This document shows, one piece after another, positions 16,788-24,349 of a stretch of DNA of 64,000 nucleotides; position 1 is the first letter of the stretch, and every line of letters begins with the position of its first letter. This DNA is from Kitasatospora terrestris (GTDB lineage Bacteria > Actinomycetota > Actinomycetes > Streptomycetales > Streptomycetaceae), in assembly GCF_039542905.1 (NCBI RefSeq), contig NZ_BAABIS010000001.1, positions 8,122,001-8,186,000 on the forward strand, read 5' to 3'. The notes beneath the pieces were generated by a model that was given only the letters and a program-made list of their open reading frames with translations, had not been told where the DNA came from and made no database searches. Both the position numbers and the translations under genes were made by a program.

Positions 16788-17825
16788 TCACGTTCCGTAC
16801 CGGCGGTCGGACAGTCCCTGGCGGTCGGCCGCCCTCCGGGTCCAGCCGAGGAGGGTCTCGGTCGGCCAGGTGGTGACCAGCCGGTCGGGTCCGAGGCCGG
16901 CTCGGGCGGCGCGGGCGTAGCCGGAGGAGTGCCAGGACAGCTGGTCGGGGGCGTGCGCGTCGGTGTCGACGGCGAACAGGCAGCCCGCCTCGGCCGCCCG
17001 GAGGAGCAGGTCGTCGGGCGGGTCGCGGCGCTCGGGCCGGCAGTTGATCTCCACGGCCGTTCCGGCGTCCGCGCAGGCCCGGAACACCGCGTCGGCGTCG
17101 AACTGCGACTGCGGCCGGCCGCGGCCGGTGACGATGCGGCCGGTGCAGTGCCCGAGGACGTCGGTGTGCGGGTTGCGGACCGCGCCCACCATCCGGGCGG
17201 TCATCGGCCCGGGGTCGGATCGCAGCTTGGAGTGCACCGAGGCGACCACGACGTCGAGCCGGCCGAGGAGGTCGTCCTCCTGGTCGAGCGAGCCGTCGTC
17301 GAGGATGTCGCACTCGATGCCGGTCAGCAGGCGGAATCCGGGGTCCAGCCCGGCGTTGAGCGCGGCGACCGCGTCCAGCTGGTGCCGCAGCCGCTCGGGG
17401 CTCAGGCCGTGGGCGATCGTCAGCCGGGGCGAGTGGTCGGTCAGGACGGCCCACCGGTGTCCCAGCGCCCGCGCCGCCTCGGCCATCTCCTCGATCGGGC
17501 TGCCGCCGTCCGACCAGTCGGAGTGCACGTGGCAGTCACCCGTGGCCGCGCCCGCCAGGTCCCAGGCCCGGCGGGCGGCCGGCCCGGCCTCGGCCTCCAG
17601 TCGGGCGAGGTAGGCCGGCACCGCTGCGGCCGAGGCCTGGGCGATCACCTCCGCGGTGACCGGCCCGACGCCTTTCAGCCGCTGTGCCGAGGCCGCGTCC
17701 ACCGGGCCGGGTGGCAGCGCGCGGGCGGCCTCGGCGGCGGTGTGGAAGGCCCGCACCCGATAGGGGGAGGCGCCGCGCCACTCCAGCAGGAAGGCGATCC
17801 GCCGCAGCGCCTCGACCGGGTCCAT
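16788..17825 (-). CDS. PHP-domain hydrolase with N-terminal helix-hairpin-helix
   Basis: A 345-residue protein resembling the non-polymerase portions of bacterial DNA polymerase X. Residues 1-60 form a helix-hairpin-helix module (MDPVEALRRIAFLLEWRG, RLKGVGPVTAEVIAQA). Residues 90-330 are a PHP metallo-phosphoesterase: DCHVHSDWSDG, VLTDHS, GIECDIL, VVASVHS, ILGHCTGR-like VLGHCTGRI, and DTDAHAP. These His/Asp/Glu residues bind the metals. No palm polymerase domain is present, so it is likely a stand-alone phosphoesterase acting on nucleic acid or histidinol-phosphate-like substrates. ATG 17825 follows GGGAGG. Confidence 0.88.
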   Translation of the reverse strand: MDPVEALRRIAFLLEWRGASPYRVRAFHTAAEAARALPPGPVDAASAQRLKGVGPVTAEVIAQASAAAVPAYLARLEAEAGPAARRAWDLAGAATGDCHVHSDWSDGGSPIEEMAEAARALGHRWAVLTDHSPRLTIAHGLSPERLRHQLDAVAALNAGLDPGFRLLTGIECDILDDGSLDQEDDLLGRLDVVVASVHSKLRSDPGPMTARMVGAVRNPHTDVLGHCTGRIVTGRGRPQSQFDADAVFRACADAGTAVEINCRPERRDPPDDLLLRAAEAGCLFAVDTDAHAPDQLSWHSSGYARAARAGLGPDRLVTTWPTETLLGWTRRAADRQGLSDRRYGT

Positions 17826-17892
17826 CGCTCGGACCTCCCGTGCGTGTTCCCCGCGGACCGGGGGTCGGAGCCGGACCCGGTCGAGGGGCGGG

Positions 17893-18453
17893 TCAGGACC
17901 TGCCGCGGCCGGTGACGAAGTCGCGCGCGCGGTCCACCAGCCCGGCGCCGGGTGCGAGGAGCTTGCTGGCCGTCGGACTGTTCGGCGCGGAGGGGTGCGG
18001 CCGGGTCGGGGCCACCGCCTTCGCCCGCCGGATCTTGTCGCCGAGGTCCATGAGGACCTCCGGCGTGGTCGCCTGCGCGAGCATCGGGAACAGGTTGGTG
18101 TCCTCGTCCTGGATGTGCTCGGAGACCTCGTCCATGAGTTCCTGCAGGGCGGGGCCCATCCGCGGATCGTCGGTGTCCATCTTCTCCAGCTGCTTGAGGA
18201 GCTTCTCCACCCGCTCGTGGTCCTCGATCTCCTTGTCCGCGAGCCGGTCGCCGCCCGCGATGTGCTCGCGCACCGCCGGGTACAGGTACTGCTCCTCGGC
18301 GACCGAGTGGCGCACCAGCTCGATCGTGACCTCGTCCACCAGAGCGCGCAGCTGCTCGCCGCCGCCCGTCATCGCCCGGATCCGGCCGAAGATCTCCTCG
18401 ACCTCCCGGTGGTCGACCATCAGTTCCTCGATCACGTTTCCGCCGTGTCCCAT
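17893..18453 (-). CDS. Hemerythrin-domain protein 1
   Basis: A 186-residue diiron-binding hemerythrin-like protein, cytoplasmic. Metal ligands are in VDHREVEEIF, VRHSVAEEQYLYP (H-x-x-x-E), EDHERVEKLL and EHIQDEDTNLFPML. The C-terminal segment from about 140 is basic and Pro-rich, ending ARDFVTGRGRS. An ungapped paralogue of equal length, about four-fifths identical, lies at 59358-59918. Probable role in oxygen, nitric oxide or redox sensing, or iron handling, under stress. Confidence 0.92.
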   Translation of the reverse strand: MGHGGNVIEELMVDHREVEEIFGRIRAMTGGGEQLRALVDEVTIELVRHSVAEEQYLYPAVREHIAGGDRLADKEIEDHERVEKLLKQLEKMDTDDPRMGPALQELMDEVSEHIQDEDTNLFPMLAQATTPEVLMDLGDKIRRAKAVAPTRPHPSAPNSPTASKLLAPGAGLVDRARDFVTGRGRS

Positions 18454-18505
18454 TGCGCATGCGCCTTTCGTGTGTGCCTCGATGGTGTGAGCTCGGGTCG
18501 CAGGT

Positions 18506-18751
18506 TCAGTCCGGTGGTTCGTGCGGGCCGGGGACGGGACCGGGCCCGCCCGGTGCGGGCCTGGGCGGCTCCGGGGGAGGGACGGGCTGCCCGGGCGGGG
18601 CCGGGGGGTCCGGCGGCAGGGGCGGGCGGGTCGGCTCCGGCGGGCCGGGTGGCTCGACGGGCTCCGGCGGCCCGGGCGGGGCCGGGGGTTCCGGCTGCGG
18701 AACCGGGGTGATGTCCGTGTAACGCCGTCCGGCGTCGGTGGGGGAGTTCAT
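18506..18751 (-). CDS. Proline-rich small protein (PEPP/PGPP repeats)
   Basis: An 81-residue reading frame, MNSPTDAGRRYTDITPVPQ followed by about 55 residues built from PPG, PEP and PPx units. Low complexity makes coding status uncertain, but a GTTT-N14-GGGATA promoter-like element lies 11-34 bp upstream (18762-18785). If real it is an unstructured cytoplasmic protein. No family recognised. Confidence 0.4.
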   Translation of the reverse strand: MNSPTDAGRRYTDITPVPQPEPPAPPGPPEPVEPPGPPEPTRPPLPPDPPAPPGQPVPPPEPPRPAPGGPGPVPGPHEPPD

Positions 18752-18761
18752 ACCGTCCGGC

Positions 18762-18785
18762 TATCCCCGATCCCCGGCGGCAAAC
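18762..18785 (-). promoter_or_regulatory. Possible SigB-class promoter
   Basis: On the minus strand, GTTT (18782-18785), 14 bp, GGGATA (18762-18767). It is close to the streptomycete SigB pattern GNNT-N14-16-GGGTAC/T, with one variant -10 base order. Confidence 0.3.
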
Positions 18786-18915
18786 GGGGCCGACAAGGTG
18801 CGGAAGTCGGCAGTCGGCAGTCCTGGGCGCGACGTGTCCGGGCCCCGCACGCGATCTCGTGTTCCGGTGATCGGTGCGGAGCCCGGGAGACGGGCTGGGC
18901 CGTCCAGGACGGCGG

Positions 18916-19089
18916 TCAGTGCTTGAGGGCGTCCTTCGCCTTCTGGCCGGCCTGCTTGGCGTCGCCCTTGGCCTGTTCGGCTTTGCCCTTGACCGTCAGG
19001 CTCTCGTTGCCGGTGGCCTTGCCGGTGGCTTCCTTGGCCTTGCCCTTCATGGATTCGGCGGTGTTCTTCATCTTCTTGCCCGCGCCCAT
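18916..19089 (-). CDS. CsbD-family stress protein
   Basis: A 57-residue Lys/Ala-rich protein, MGAGKKMKNTAESMKGKAKEATGKA, then NESLTVKGKAEQAKGDAKQA. This is the characteristic CsbD pattern of KGKxKExxGK repeats. ATG 19089 has GAGGAGGAA 4-8 nt upstream, so the longer frame to 19149 is not used. CsbD of Bacillus subtilis belongs to the SigB general-stress regulon; the function is unknown. Confidence 0.9.
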   Translation of the reverse strand: MGAGKKMKNTAESMKGKAKEATGKATGNESLTVKGKAEQAKGDAKQAGQKAKDALKH

Positions 19090-19210
19090 GCTTTCCTCCT
19101 CGGATGCTCGGCTGTGCGCACCGCGTCTGCCCGGGCGGGGGGATTCCACACCCCGGACGGGGCAGAAGGTTCGTGGGCGGTCGGTGCTCTCGACCGTCGG
19201 TGCGGGAACG

Positions 19211-19519
19211 CTAGTCGTCCGACAGCAGGTGGCCGAGCGGCCCGAGGTCGATGTTGAGGTCTTCGGGGGTGAGGTCGAAGCGCTCCCGCAGGTCGGCCAT
19301 CCGCTCCTCCAGGGCCATCAGGGTCAGGCCGATCTCCTCGATCCGGTCGTCGTCGAGGTCGCCCTGGTCGATCCGGCGCAGGGCCTGGCGCTCCATCAGC
19401 TGCCTGATCAGTTCCACGATCGCCAGCACCAGGGAGGCCAGGTCGCGTCCGACGGTTTCGGGATCGAGGGCGATGCGGCGGCCGGTGCCCGGCGTCCGGT
19501 CGTGGGGCGGGGGTGTCAC
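19211..19519 (-). CDS. gvpK: Gas vesicle protein GvpK
   Basis: A 102-residue GvpK: RRIALDPETVGRDLASLVLAIVELIRQLMERQALRRID, LDDDRIEEIGLTLMALEERM, EDLNIDLGPLG. Accessory protein needed for vesicle assembly. GTG 19519 overlaps the gvpS stop by 4 bp. It is the last gene of the vesicle cluster. Confidence 0.95.
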   Translation of the reverse strand: MTPPPHDRTPGTGRRIALDPETVGRDLASLVLAIVELIRQLMERQALRRIDQGDLDDDRIEEIGLTLMALEERMADLRERFDLTPEDLNIDLGPLGHLLSDD

Positions 19520-19728
19520 GGCGGGTCCCCGTCCTGGTCGCCGGCGATGGAGCGGACCGAGGCGATCAGGGCCCGGAGGCTGATCCGTACCAGGTCGACG
19601 TCGGCGATCGACAGGGTGATCTCGCCCGCGATGACCACGCCGCCGGCCAGCACCCGGTCGAGCAGGTCGACCAGGGCGACGTCACGCTGCCGGAGGGCGG
19701 CCGACGACGTGGGGGACGGCTGGGCCAT
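19516..19728 (-). CDS. gvpS: Gas vesicle protein GvpS (GvpA-fold)
   Basis: A 70-residue GvpA-like shell homologue: LRQRDVALVDLLDRVLAGGVVIAGEITLSIADVDLVRISLRALIASV. ATG 19728 is chosen over the longer frame because GGGAGGTGA precedes it at about 8 nt. The short tail without the GvpJ coiled coil and the place between gvpL and gvpK match streptomycete gvpS. Confidence 0.9.
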   Translation of the reverse strand: MAQPSPTSSAALRQRDVALVDLLDRVLAGGVVIAGEITLSIADVDLVRISLRALIASVRSIAGDQDGDPP

Positions 19729-19733
19729 CGGGC

Positions 19734-20534
19734 TCACCTCCCGCCGTCCGTGGTCGGAAGCTCGACGAACGAGTACGGCGGCCACGGGCCGGTCAGTTCG
19801 ACCCGCAGGGCCGGGGCGTGGGCCTGCCGAAGGTCGGCGAGGAGGTCGGTGAACCCCTGCGCGCGGCCGCGGCCCACCAGGTAGGCGCCGTTGAGGACCA
19901 TCGGGTCGCGGACGGCCGTCATCTCCGCCGACTGCAGGGGGTGCTCGGTTGCTTCGTCGGCGTACTCGGCGAGCCGGCGATGGATCTGCCCGGCCCGCTC
20001 GGCCGCGTCGTCCAGCGCCCGCCCGGCCTGGTCGCGGGCGGCTCGGCGGCGCAGCAGGTAGGCGGTGCCGGGCCGTCCGGGAGACGGCGTGCCGGTGCTG
20101 TCGGCGTCCTCGTCAGGGGGGCGGTGAGCCGTGTCCAGGTAGCCCTTGACGCCCCACTCCATGCGGCCGGCGATGCGTTCGAGGGCGGCCTGGAAGGCGC
20201 GGCGGTGCTGCTGGAGCAGATCGAGGACCCGCTGGTCGTCGTGGTAGAGGGTGGCGAAGCGGAGCGGCAGTGCGTGGGAGCTCTGGGCGAGGACGTCGAC
20301 GACCCGGTGATGGGCGCGTACCGCGGCCTCCAACCAGGCGGGGTCCTGGAGGTGCTGCTGGAGCGCGGTGGCGTCGAAGTCCGAGGGGGGCACGGAGCCG
20401 ACGACGGCGGCGAGGCCCTCGGAGGTGAGCAGCCTCGGCCGTTCACCGGCGACGCCGCTGAGGCGTCCCGGGTCGGGCCGGTCGTCGGCCGCCGACGCGA
20501 TCGCGTAGAGCCAGGTGTAGGCGTCGCGGGTCAT
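19734..20534 (-). CDS. gvpL: Gas vesicle protein GvpL/GvpF
   Basis: A 266-residue two-domain GvpL/F protein, a minor vesicle component that contacts GvpA. It opens MTRDAYTWLYAIA, contains SSHALPLRFATLYHDDQRVLDLLQQHR and GRMEWGVKGYLD, and ends LRVELTGPWPPYSFVEL, the standard GvpF/L terminal motif. ATG 20534 overlaps the gvpJ stop (ATGA); gvpS starts 5 bp beyond its end. It is the only intact F/L protein here, as gvpF is broken. Confidence 0.95.
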   Translation of the reverse strand: MTRDAYTWLYAIASAADDRPDPGRLSGVAGERPRLLTSEGLAAVVGSVPPSDFDATALQQHLQDPAWLEAAVRAHHRVVDVLAQSSHALPLRFATLYHDDQRVLDLLQQHRRAFQAALERIAGRMEWGVKGYLDTAHRPPDEDADSTGTPSPGRPGTAYLLRRRAARDQAGRALDDAAERAGQIHRRLAEYADEATEHPLQSAEMTAVRDPMVLNGAYLVGRGRAQGFTDLLADLRQAHAPALRVELTGPWPPYSFVELPTTDGGR

Positions 20535-21001
20535 GGCGCGGTGCCCTTGCGGCGGGAGGCGGAGGTGCCGGACGTACCGGTGGTGCCGGACCGGGTGGGC
20601 TTCGGGCGGGTCGCGGCCGACCGGGCCGGCCGCTCGGTCCCGGTCCTGCTCCCGTCCTCCGTCGCGGCGTCGGTGCGGGCGGCCTCGAGTTCGCCCAGGC
20701 GCTCGCGCAGCCGGCGGTTCTCCAACGCCAGGTCGCGTTGGCCGGAGGACAGCGAGGGGTCGTGTTCCCACCAGTCGATGCCCATCTCCCGGGCCCGGTC
20801 GACCGAGGCGATCAGCAGCCTGATCTTGATGGTGAGCAGCTCGATGTCCAGGAGATTGATGCGGATGTCGCCCGCGATCACGATCCCCTTGTCCAGGACG
20901 CGTTCGAGGAGGTCGGCCAGGTTCGCGGGCTGCGGAGGACCCCCCGTTCGGGGCGTCGCCGACAGGGAACCGGAGGTCGGCCAGGGGCTCAGGTCGCTCA
21001 C
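20531..21001 (-). CDS. gvpJ: Gas vesicle protein GvpJ (GvpA-like with coiled-coil tail)
   Basis: A 156-residue protein. Residues 25-75 are the GvpA fold (NLADLLERVLDKGIVIAGDI, LLDIELLTIKIRLLIASVD), followed by MGIDWWEHDPSLSS and a coiled coil (RDLALENRRLRERLGELEAA) with a Ser/Thr/Arg-rich tail. GTG 21001 overlaps the gvpO stop by 4 bp. Minor structural or nucleating shell protein. Confidence 0.93.
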   Translation of the reverse strand: MSDLSPWPTSGSLSATPRTGGPPQPANLADLLERVLDKGIVIAGDIRINLLDIELLTIKIRLLIASVDRAREMGIDWWEHDPSLSSGQRDLALENRRLRERLGELEAARTDAATEDGSRTGTERPARSAATRPKPTRSGTTGTSGTSASRRKGTAP

Positions 21002-21402
21002 GACTCCTCCTCCCGTTCGGCGCGGCCGCGGTAGTAGCGGCCGGCCCGCCGGTAGGAGACGAGTTCGCCGTCGTCGTCGAGGACGACGTCGTAGACGGCG
21101 AGGATGTCGCTCGAGTCGGGGATGCGGCGGCTCTCCAGCACCTCGACGGCGATCCGCCAGCCGTCGTCGGTCCGCTCCAGCGAGGTGATGCTCTCGGAGC
21201 CGTGCCCGGTGAGGGCCTGCACGTGGCGTGCGGCCATGGCGGCGGCCTGCGAGGCACGGAGCCGGGGCGCGGCGCGCGGTGCGGTCGGTTCGGCTTCCTC
21301 GGCCCCGACGGCCCGGCGGCGCGGCCGGGACGACCGGGGCGGGTCCGTCGACGGGCGGCGCGCCGCATGCTCGGCGGAACGGCGGGCACGGGATTCGGGC
21401 AT
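20998..21402 (-). CDS. gvpO: Gas vesicle protein GvpO
   Basis: A 134-residue protein: a basic, Arg/Ser-rich N-terminus (MPESRARRSAEHAARR) and a C-terminal GvpO domain AARHVQALTGHGSESITSL, DGWRIAVEVLESRRIPDSSDILAVYDVVLDDDGELVSYRRAGRYYRG. ATG 21402 has GGGAGG at 10 nt. GvpO is an accessory protein and in haloarchaea influences gvp expression. Confidence 0.92.
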   Translation of the reverse strand: MPESRARRSAEHAARRPSTDPPRSSRPRRRAVGAEEAEPTAPRAAPRLRASQAAAMAARHVQALTGHGSESITSLERTDDGWRIAVEVLESRRIPDSSDILAVYDVVLDDDGELVSYRRAGRYYRGRAEREEES

Positions 21403-21407
21403 GGTGC

Positions 21408-21746
21408 TCACACCTCCCGACCCGAAGCGGCGCGCGCGGAGTCCCGGAGGAGGCATTGACGGCCTGGCCCGCGGCGGCCGGGGCGCCGAGGGCGACCTCG
21501 GCCGGCGGCGCCGGGGCTTCCAGCGGACGGGCGGTGTCGGCGGGCGGGGCGGACGCCTGCTCGCGGAGACGGGCGACGTCCTCCCGCCGGCCGAGGATCC
21601 GGCGCAGCACCCACTCCCTGCCGGTAAGGGCCGCGGACGGTGGACCGCGGGGCGAGGAGGCCTTGCGGCGCCCGGGTGCGGGCCGGGACGATGCCGTACG
21701 CGTAGCAGGCCGGGGTGTCGAGGTCCGGCGGGACGGTGGCGTTCAT
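21408..21746 (-). pseudogene. gvpF: Broken gvpF remnant
   Basis: Directly behind gvpA, where gvpF normally sits, ATG 21746 opens MNATVPPDLDTPACYAYGIVPA, the conserved start of GvpF/L. After that the frame degenerates into Arg/Pro/Gly-rich sequence with no similarity to GvpF and stops at 112 residues. A second frame nearby reads GREWVLRRILGRREDVARLREQ and could be part of another lost gene, but I cannot assign it. Interpretation: gvpF was truncated by deletion, leaving gvpL as the only F/L protein. Confidence 0.6.
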
Positions 21747-21749
21747 CAG

Positions 21750-22058
21750 TCACGCTCCTCGCACGCCGCGGGTCTTGTGGCGGGCGGCTCCTTCGCGCAT
21801 GTCCGGCATCAGCTCCGGCAGGCCTCCACTCTTGTCGTCCGCCAGGTCAAGCCGGTCCACTGCTTCGGCGAACCGCAGGTAGGTGTCCACGCTCGCCACT
21901 ACGATGCGCGCGTCCACGGTCAGCAGTTCGATCCCCACCAGGGAGACCCGCAGGTGGATGTCGGTGACCAGGCCCCTGTCCAGGATGTCGATGACGTCCA
22001 CCCGCCCGCTCGGGGACGGACGGCCCAGGTGGCGGCCGGAACGAGCAGCCGTGGTCAC
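21750..22058 (-). CDS. gvpA: Gas vesicle major shell protein GvpA
   Basis: A 102-residue GvpA: SGRVDVIDILDRGLVTDIHLRVSLVGIELL then TVDARIVVASVDTYLRFAEAV, the ribbed-shell subunit. GTG 22058 is selected because GGAGG lies 8 nt upstream; the frame also reaches GTG 22067. It starts 5 bp after the end of the SRPBCC gene and is therefore in the same transcript. Confidence 0.93.
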   Translation of the reverse strand: MTTAARSGRHLGRPSPSGRVDVIDILDRGLVTDIHLRVSLVGIELLTVDARIVVASVDTYLRFAEAVDRLDLADDKSGGLPELMPDMREGAARHKTRGVRGA

Positions 22059-22063
22059 CGTTC

Positions 22064-23314
22064 TCACCTCCGCGCGAGCGCACGCCGGGAACCGCGCCGA
22101 CCGGTCCCCTCATCGCTCTCGTCCTCGGGCTCGTCCTCGTCTTCGTAGTCGTCCTCGGGCTCGTCCTCGTACTCCTCGTCGTCGTACTCCTCGTCGTTCT
22201 CGTCCCCGGAGTCCTCGTCCGGCGGAGGCTCCTCCTCGTCGTCGTAGGCGTCTTCCTCCTCGTAGTCCTCCTCGTCGTCGCCGGACTCGGGCTCCTCCTC
22301 CTCGTCCTCGTCCTCGTACTCGGCCTCGTCTTCCGGCGGCGTCTCTTCGTCCTCGTAGTCCTCCTCGTCGTCCTGAGGCGTCTCCTCGTCCTCCTGGCCC
22401 TGCTCGTCGTCGTACTCGTCGTCCTCGTCGTAGTCCTGCGGCTCCTCGGATTCCTGGCCCTCCTCCTCGACGGCCTCGTCGTGGGAGCGCACGACCTTCC
22501 CGTCGCGGATCTCGCCGCGCCAGCCCTCCACGCCGTCCTGGTCGAGGATCGTCTTCGTCATCACGTGGCGACGGAAGTGCTTGAGTTCCAGCCGGACGCG
22601 CCGGCCCTGGGCCCGCCACAGGTTGCCGGTCCGCTCGAAGAGTCCCTGCGGGTGGTACTCCAGTACGAGGAGGATCCGGGTCAGGTTCGGTGCGAGCTCG
22701 TGGAACGTCACCGTGCCGTCCGCGGAGCCCTTCTCGCCCTTCGACTTCCACACGATCGTCTCGTCCGGGACCTGCTCGACGATCGTCGACTCCCAGGTGC
22801 GATGGGACAGGAAGATCCCGGCCTTCCAGGAGAGCTTGCCCTCGTCCTTCTGCTCGACCTGCTCCAGACGCTTCGTGAACTTCGGAAAGTCCTGGAACTG
22901 CGTCCACTGGTTGTACGCGACGCGGACGGGAACGCCGACGTCGATCTGCTCCACGATGTTGGTGACCTTGAGCTTCCCGCTCCCGCCCTTGCCCTTGCCG
23001 CCGCCACCGTCACCGTCACCGCCACCGCCACCGCCGAGCTTGCCGACCACGGCGTCCTTCAGGTTGCTGGCACCCGCGCCCACCGCGGCTTTCAGCATCG
23101 ACTTGCCCGGGCCCCCTCCGCCGCCGATGCCGCCGTTCTCCACGTACCCGACGAGGCGGTCGGTGACCTCGCCGACCTTGTCGCTCGCGGTCGCGACGGC
23201 GCGCTCCCCGAGTGCCGACATCAGCTCACGGGCCTGCTCCTTCAACCGGTCGGTCGGCAGCGCCTCCAGCACGTCGCCGAGCCCGGACCCCTTGTCGTCG
23301 GACTGCTTGGCCAT
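22064..23314 (-). CDS. SRPBCC-domain gas-vesicle-associated protein with long acidic tail (gvpZ-type)
   Basis: A 416-residue protein. Residues 1-60 are helical (LGDVLEALPTDRLKEQARELMSALGERA), then a Gly-rich linker near 66-112, a cyclase/START-like SRPBCC domain at about 118-260 (VTNIVEQIDVGVPVRVAYNQWTQFQDFP, KAGIFLSHRTWESTIVEQVPDE), and finally about 150 residues of nearly pure Asp/Glu with Tyr and Pro, ending in a basic GRRGSRRALARR. ATG 23314 follows a GGGGGTGAG. SRPBCC proteins of this kind sit in streptomycete gvp clusters. The acidic tail, encoded by GAG/GAC repeats, may solubilise or scaffold vesicle parts. Confidence 0.85.
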   Translation of the reverse strand: MAKQSDDKGSGLGDVLEALPTDRLKEQARELMSALGERAVATASDKVGEVTDRLVGYVENGGIGGGGGPGKSMLKAAVGAGASNLKDAVVGKLGGGGGGDGDGGGGKGKGGSGKLKVTNIVEQIDVGVPVRVAYNQWTQFQDFPKFTKRLEQVEQKDEGKLSWKAGIFLSHRTWESTIVEQVPDETIVWKSKGEKGSADGTVTFHELAPNLTRILLVLEYHPQGLFERTGNLWRAQGRRVRLELKHFRRHVMTKTILDQDGVEGWRGEIRDGKVVRSHDEAVEEEGQESEEPQDYDEDDEYDDEQGQEDEETPQDDEEDYEDEETPPEDEAEYEDEDEEEEPESGDDEEDYEEEDAYDDEEEPPPDEDSGDENDEEYDDEEYEDEPEDDYEDEDEPEDESDEGTGRRGSRRALARR

Positions 23315-23319
23315 CGGAC

Positions 23320-24162
23320 TCACCCCCGCTTCCGGGTCGAGGTGCGCGTGCCGGTGCTCTTACGGGCCGACGAGCCGGCCGCGGTCTTCCGCGCCGACGA
23401 CGAGGCCGTCTTCTTCGCGGCGGCCGTGCTCTTGCGCGGCGCCGCGGCCTTCTTCGCCGGGGCCTTGCTCGCGGTCTTCTTCGCGGCAGCCGGCCGACTG
23501 GAGCGGGACGTCCCGCTCGACGCCGTCTTGCGCGCCGTGCCGGAGCCGCTCGACGTCTTCGACGAGGCCCCGGACCGGGTGGTGGACGAGGACGACTTCG
23601 ACGGGGCGGAGCGCTTGCTCGCCGAGGACCCGCGTGCGGAGGATCCGCCCGCACGGGAGGTGCGGCTGCGCGATGCGGGCTTCTTCCCGCGCTCCTCCGG
23701 CTCCTCCTCGTCCTCCGGCTCCTCCTCGTCCTCCGGTTCTTCCCGCTCTTCCGGCTCTTCCGGCTCTTCCTGGTCCTCGGGTTCCTCCTGGTCCTGGTCC
23801 TCGGGCTCCTCGTCCGGCTGCTGGTCCTCGTCGTCCTCCGAGTCCTGCTTCCGGCCGCCGGACGCCTGCTGGCGCAGGGCATCCGTCCCCTGCTGCAGCC
23901 GGTTGGTCAGCGCTCCCACCCGGTTGCTCGCGGCAGCGATCGCGGCCTTCTTCCCGGCCTCCGTCAACTCGCCCCGCACGTCGTCGGCCAACCGTCGCAG
24001 CTGTGGCGACGACTCCATGAGTTCGCCGAGGAGCACACCCGGGTTGGCACTCAGTTTCTTCCCCGCTGCCATACCGGCGAGGGCAAGAGCCCATCGGGCC
24101 TTGTGCAAGCGCCCGAGAAGGTAGCCCCCGGCCACCGCAGCGGCAAGCTTCGCATTCGTCAT
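23320..24162 (-). CDS. Gas-vesicle-cluster membrane-anchored protein with acidic and histone-like tails (gvpY-type)
   Basis: A 280-residue protein. Residues 1-35 include a membrane-like helix (KLAAAVAGGYLLGRLHKARWALALAGMAAG), then a helical region (LRRLADDVRGELTEAGKKAAIAAASNRVGALTNRLQQG), a Glu/Asp-rich block, and a C-terminal half made of Lys/Ala/Ser/Thr repeats such as AAKKTASKAPAKKAAAP, like histone H1. ATG 24162 has AGGGA about 10 nt upstream. It is the first gene of the cluster and 5 bp before the SRPBCC gene. The tail could bind DNA, RNA or the acidic tail of its neighbour. Confidence 0.8.
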   Translation of the reverse strand: MTNAKLAAAVAGGYLLGRLHKARWALALAGMAAGKKLSANPGVLLGELMESSPQLRRLADDVRGELTEAGKKAAIAAASNRVGALTNRLQQGTDALRQQASGGRKQDSEDDEDQQPDEEPEDQDQEEPEDQEEPEEPEEREEPEDEEEPEDEEEPEERGKKPASRSRTSRAGGSSARGSSASKRSAPSKSSSSTTRSGASSKTSSGSGTARKTASSGTSRSSRPAAAKKTASKAPAKKAAAPRKSTAAAKKTASSSARKTAAGSSARKSTGTRTSTRKRG

Positions 24163-24227
24163 GACCTTGTCCCTGGAGAGGCGAGCGGACCGGCTTTCCC
24201 TCCGACCCGCTTCGATAACAACCCCGC

Positions 24228-24252
24228 CTACCCGAGCTGCCAGGAACAACAC
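24228..24252 (-). promoter_or_regulatory. Predicted SigB-class promoter of the gas vesicle cluster
   Basis: Minus-strand GTGT (24249-24252), 15 bp, GGGTAG (24228-24233), ending 66 bp before the first gvp gene start. It fits GNNT-N14-16-GGGTA. Confidence 0.45.
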
Positions 24253-24301
24253 ACGGCGACTGGGGTCAGGAGTTCACCGGGAAGACGAAGGACGGTGCGG
24301 A

Positions 24302-24333
24302 GCGGGCGGGCGCGGAGCACCGCGCCCGCCCGC
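24302..24333. terminator. Strong hairpin terminator of the F420 oxidoreductase gene
   Basis: GCGGGCGGGCGCGG (24302-24315) and its exact complement (24320-24333) form a 14-bp stem with an AGCA loop, 17 bp past the stop codon. Confidence 0.8.
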
Positions 24334-24349
24334 GCGTTGCCGCCGCGGC

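Noticed and set aside
21000..21610. Upstream extension of the gvpJ frame through gvpO and the gvpF remnant
   Set aside because: No ribosome site fits a longer GvpJ and the extension is antiphase to the well-conserved GvpO; the overlapping GTGA start gives the normal GvpJ length.
22110..22470. Repetitive TCCTCGTC-type DNA suggestive of a tandem repeat or CRISPR-like array
   Set aside because: There is no constant repeat-spacer spacing; it is Asp/Glu codons of the acidic tail on the minus strand.
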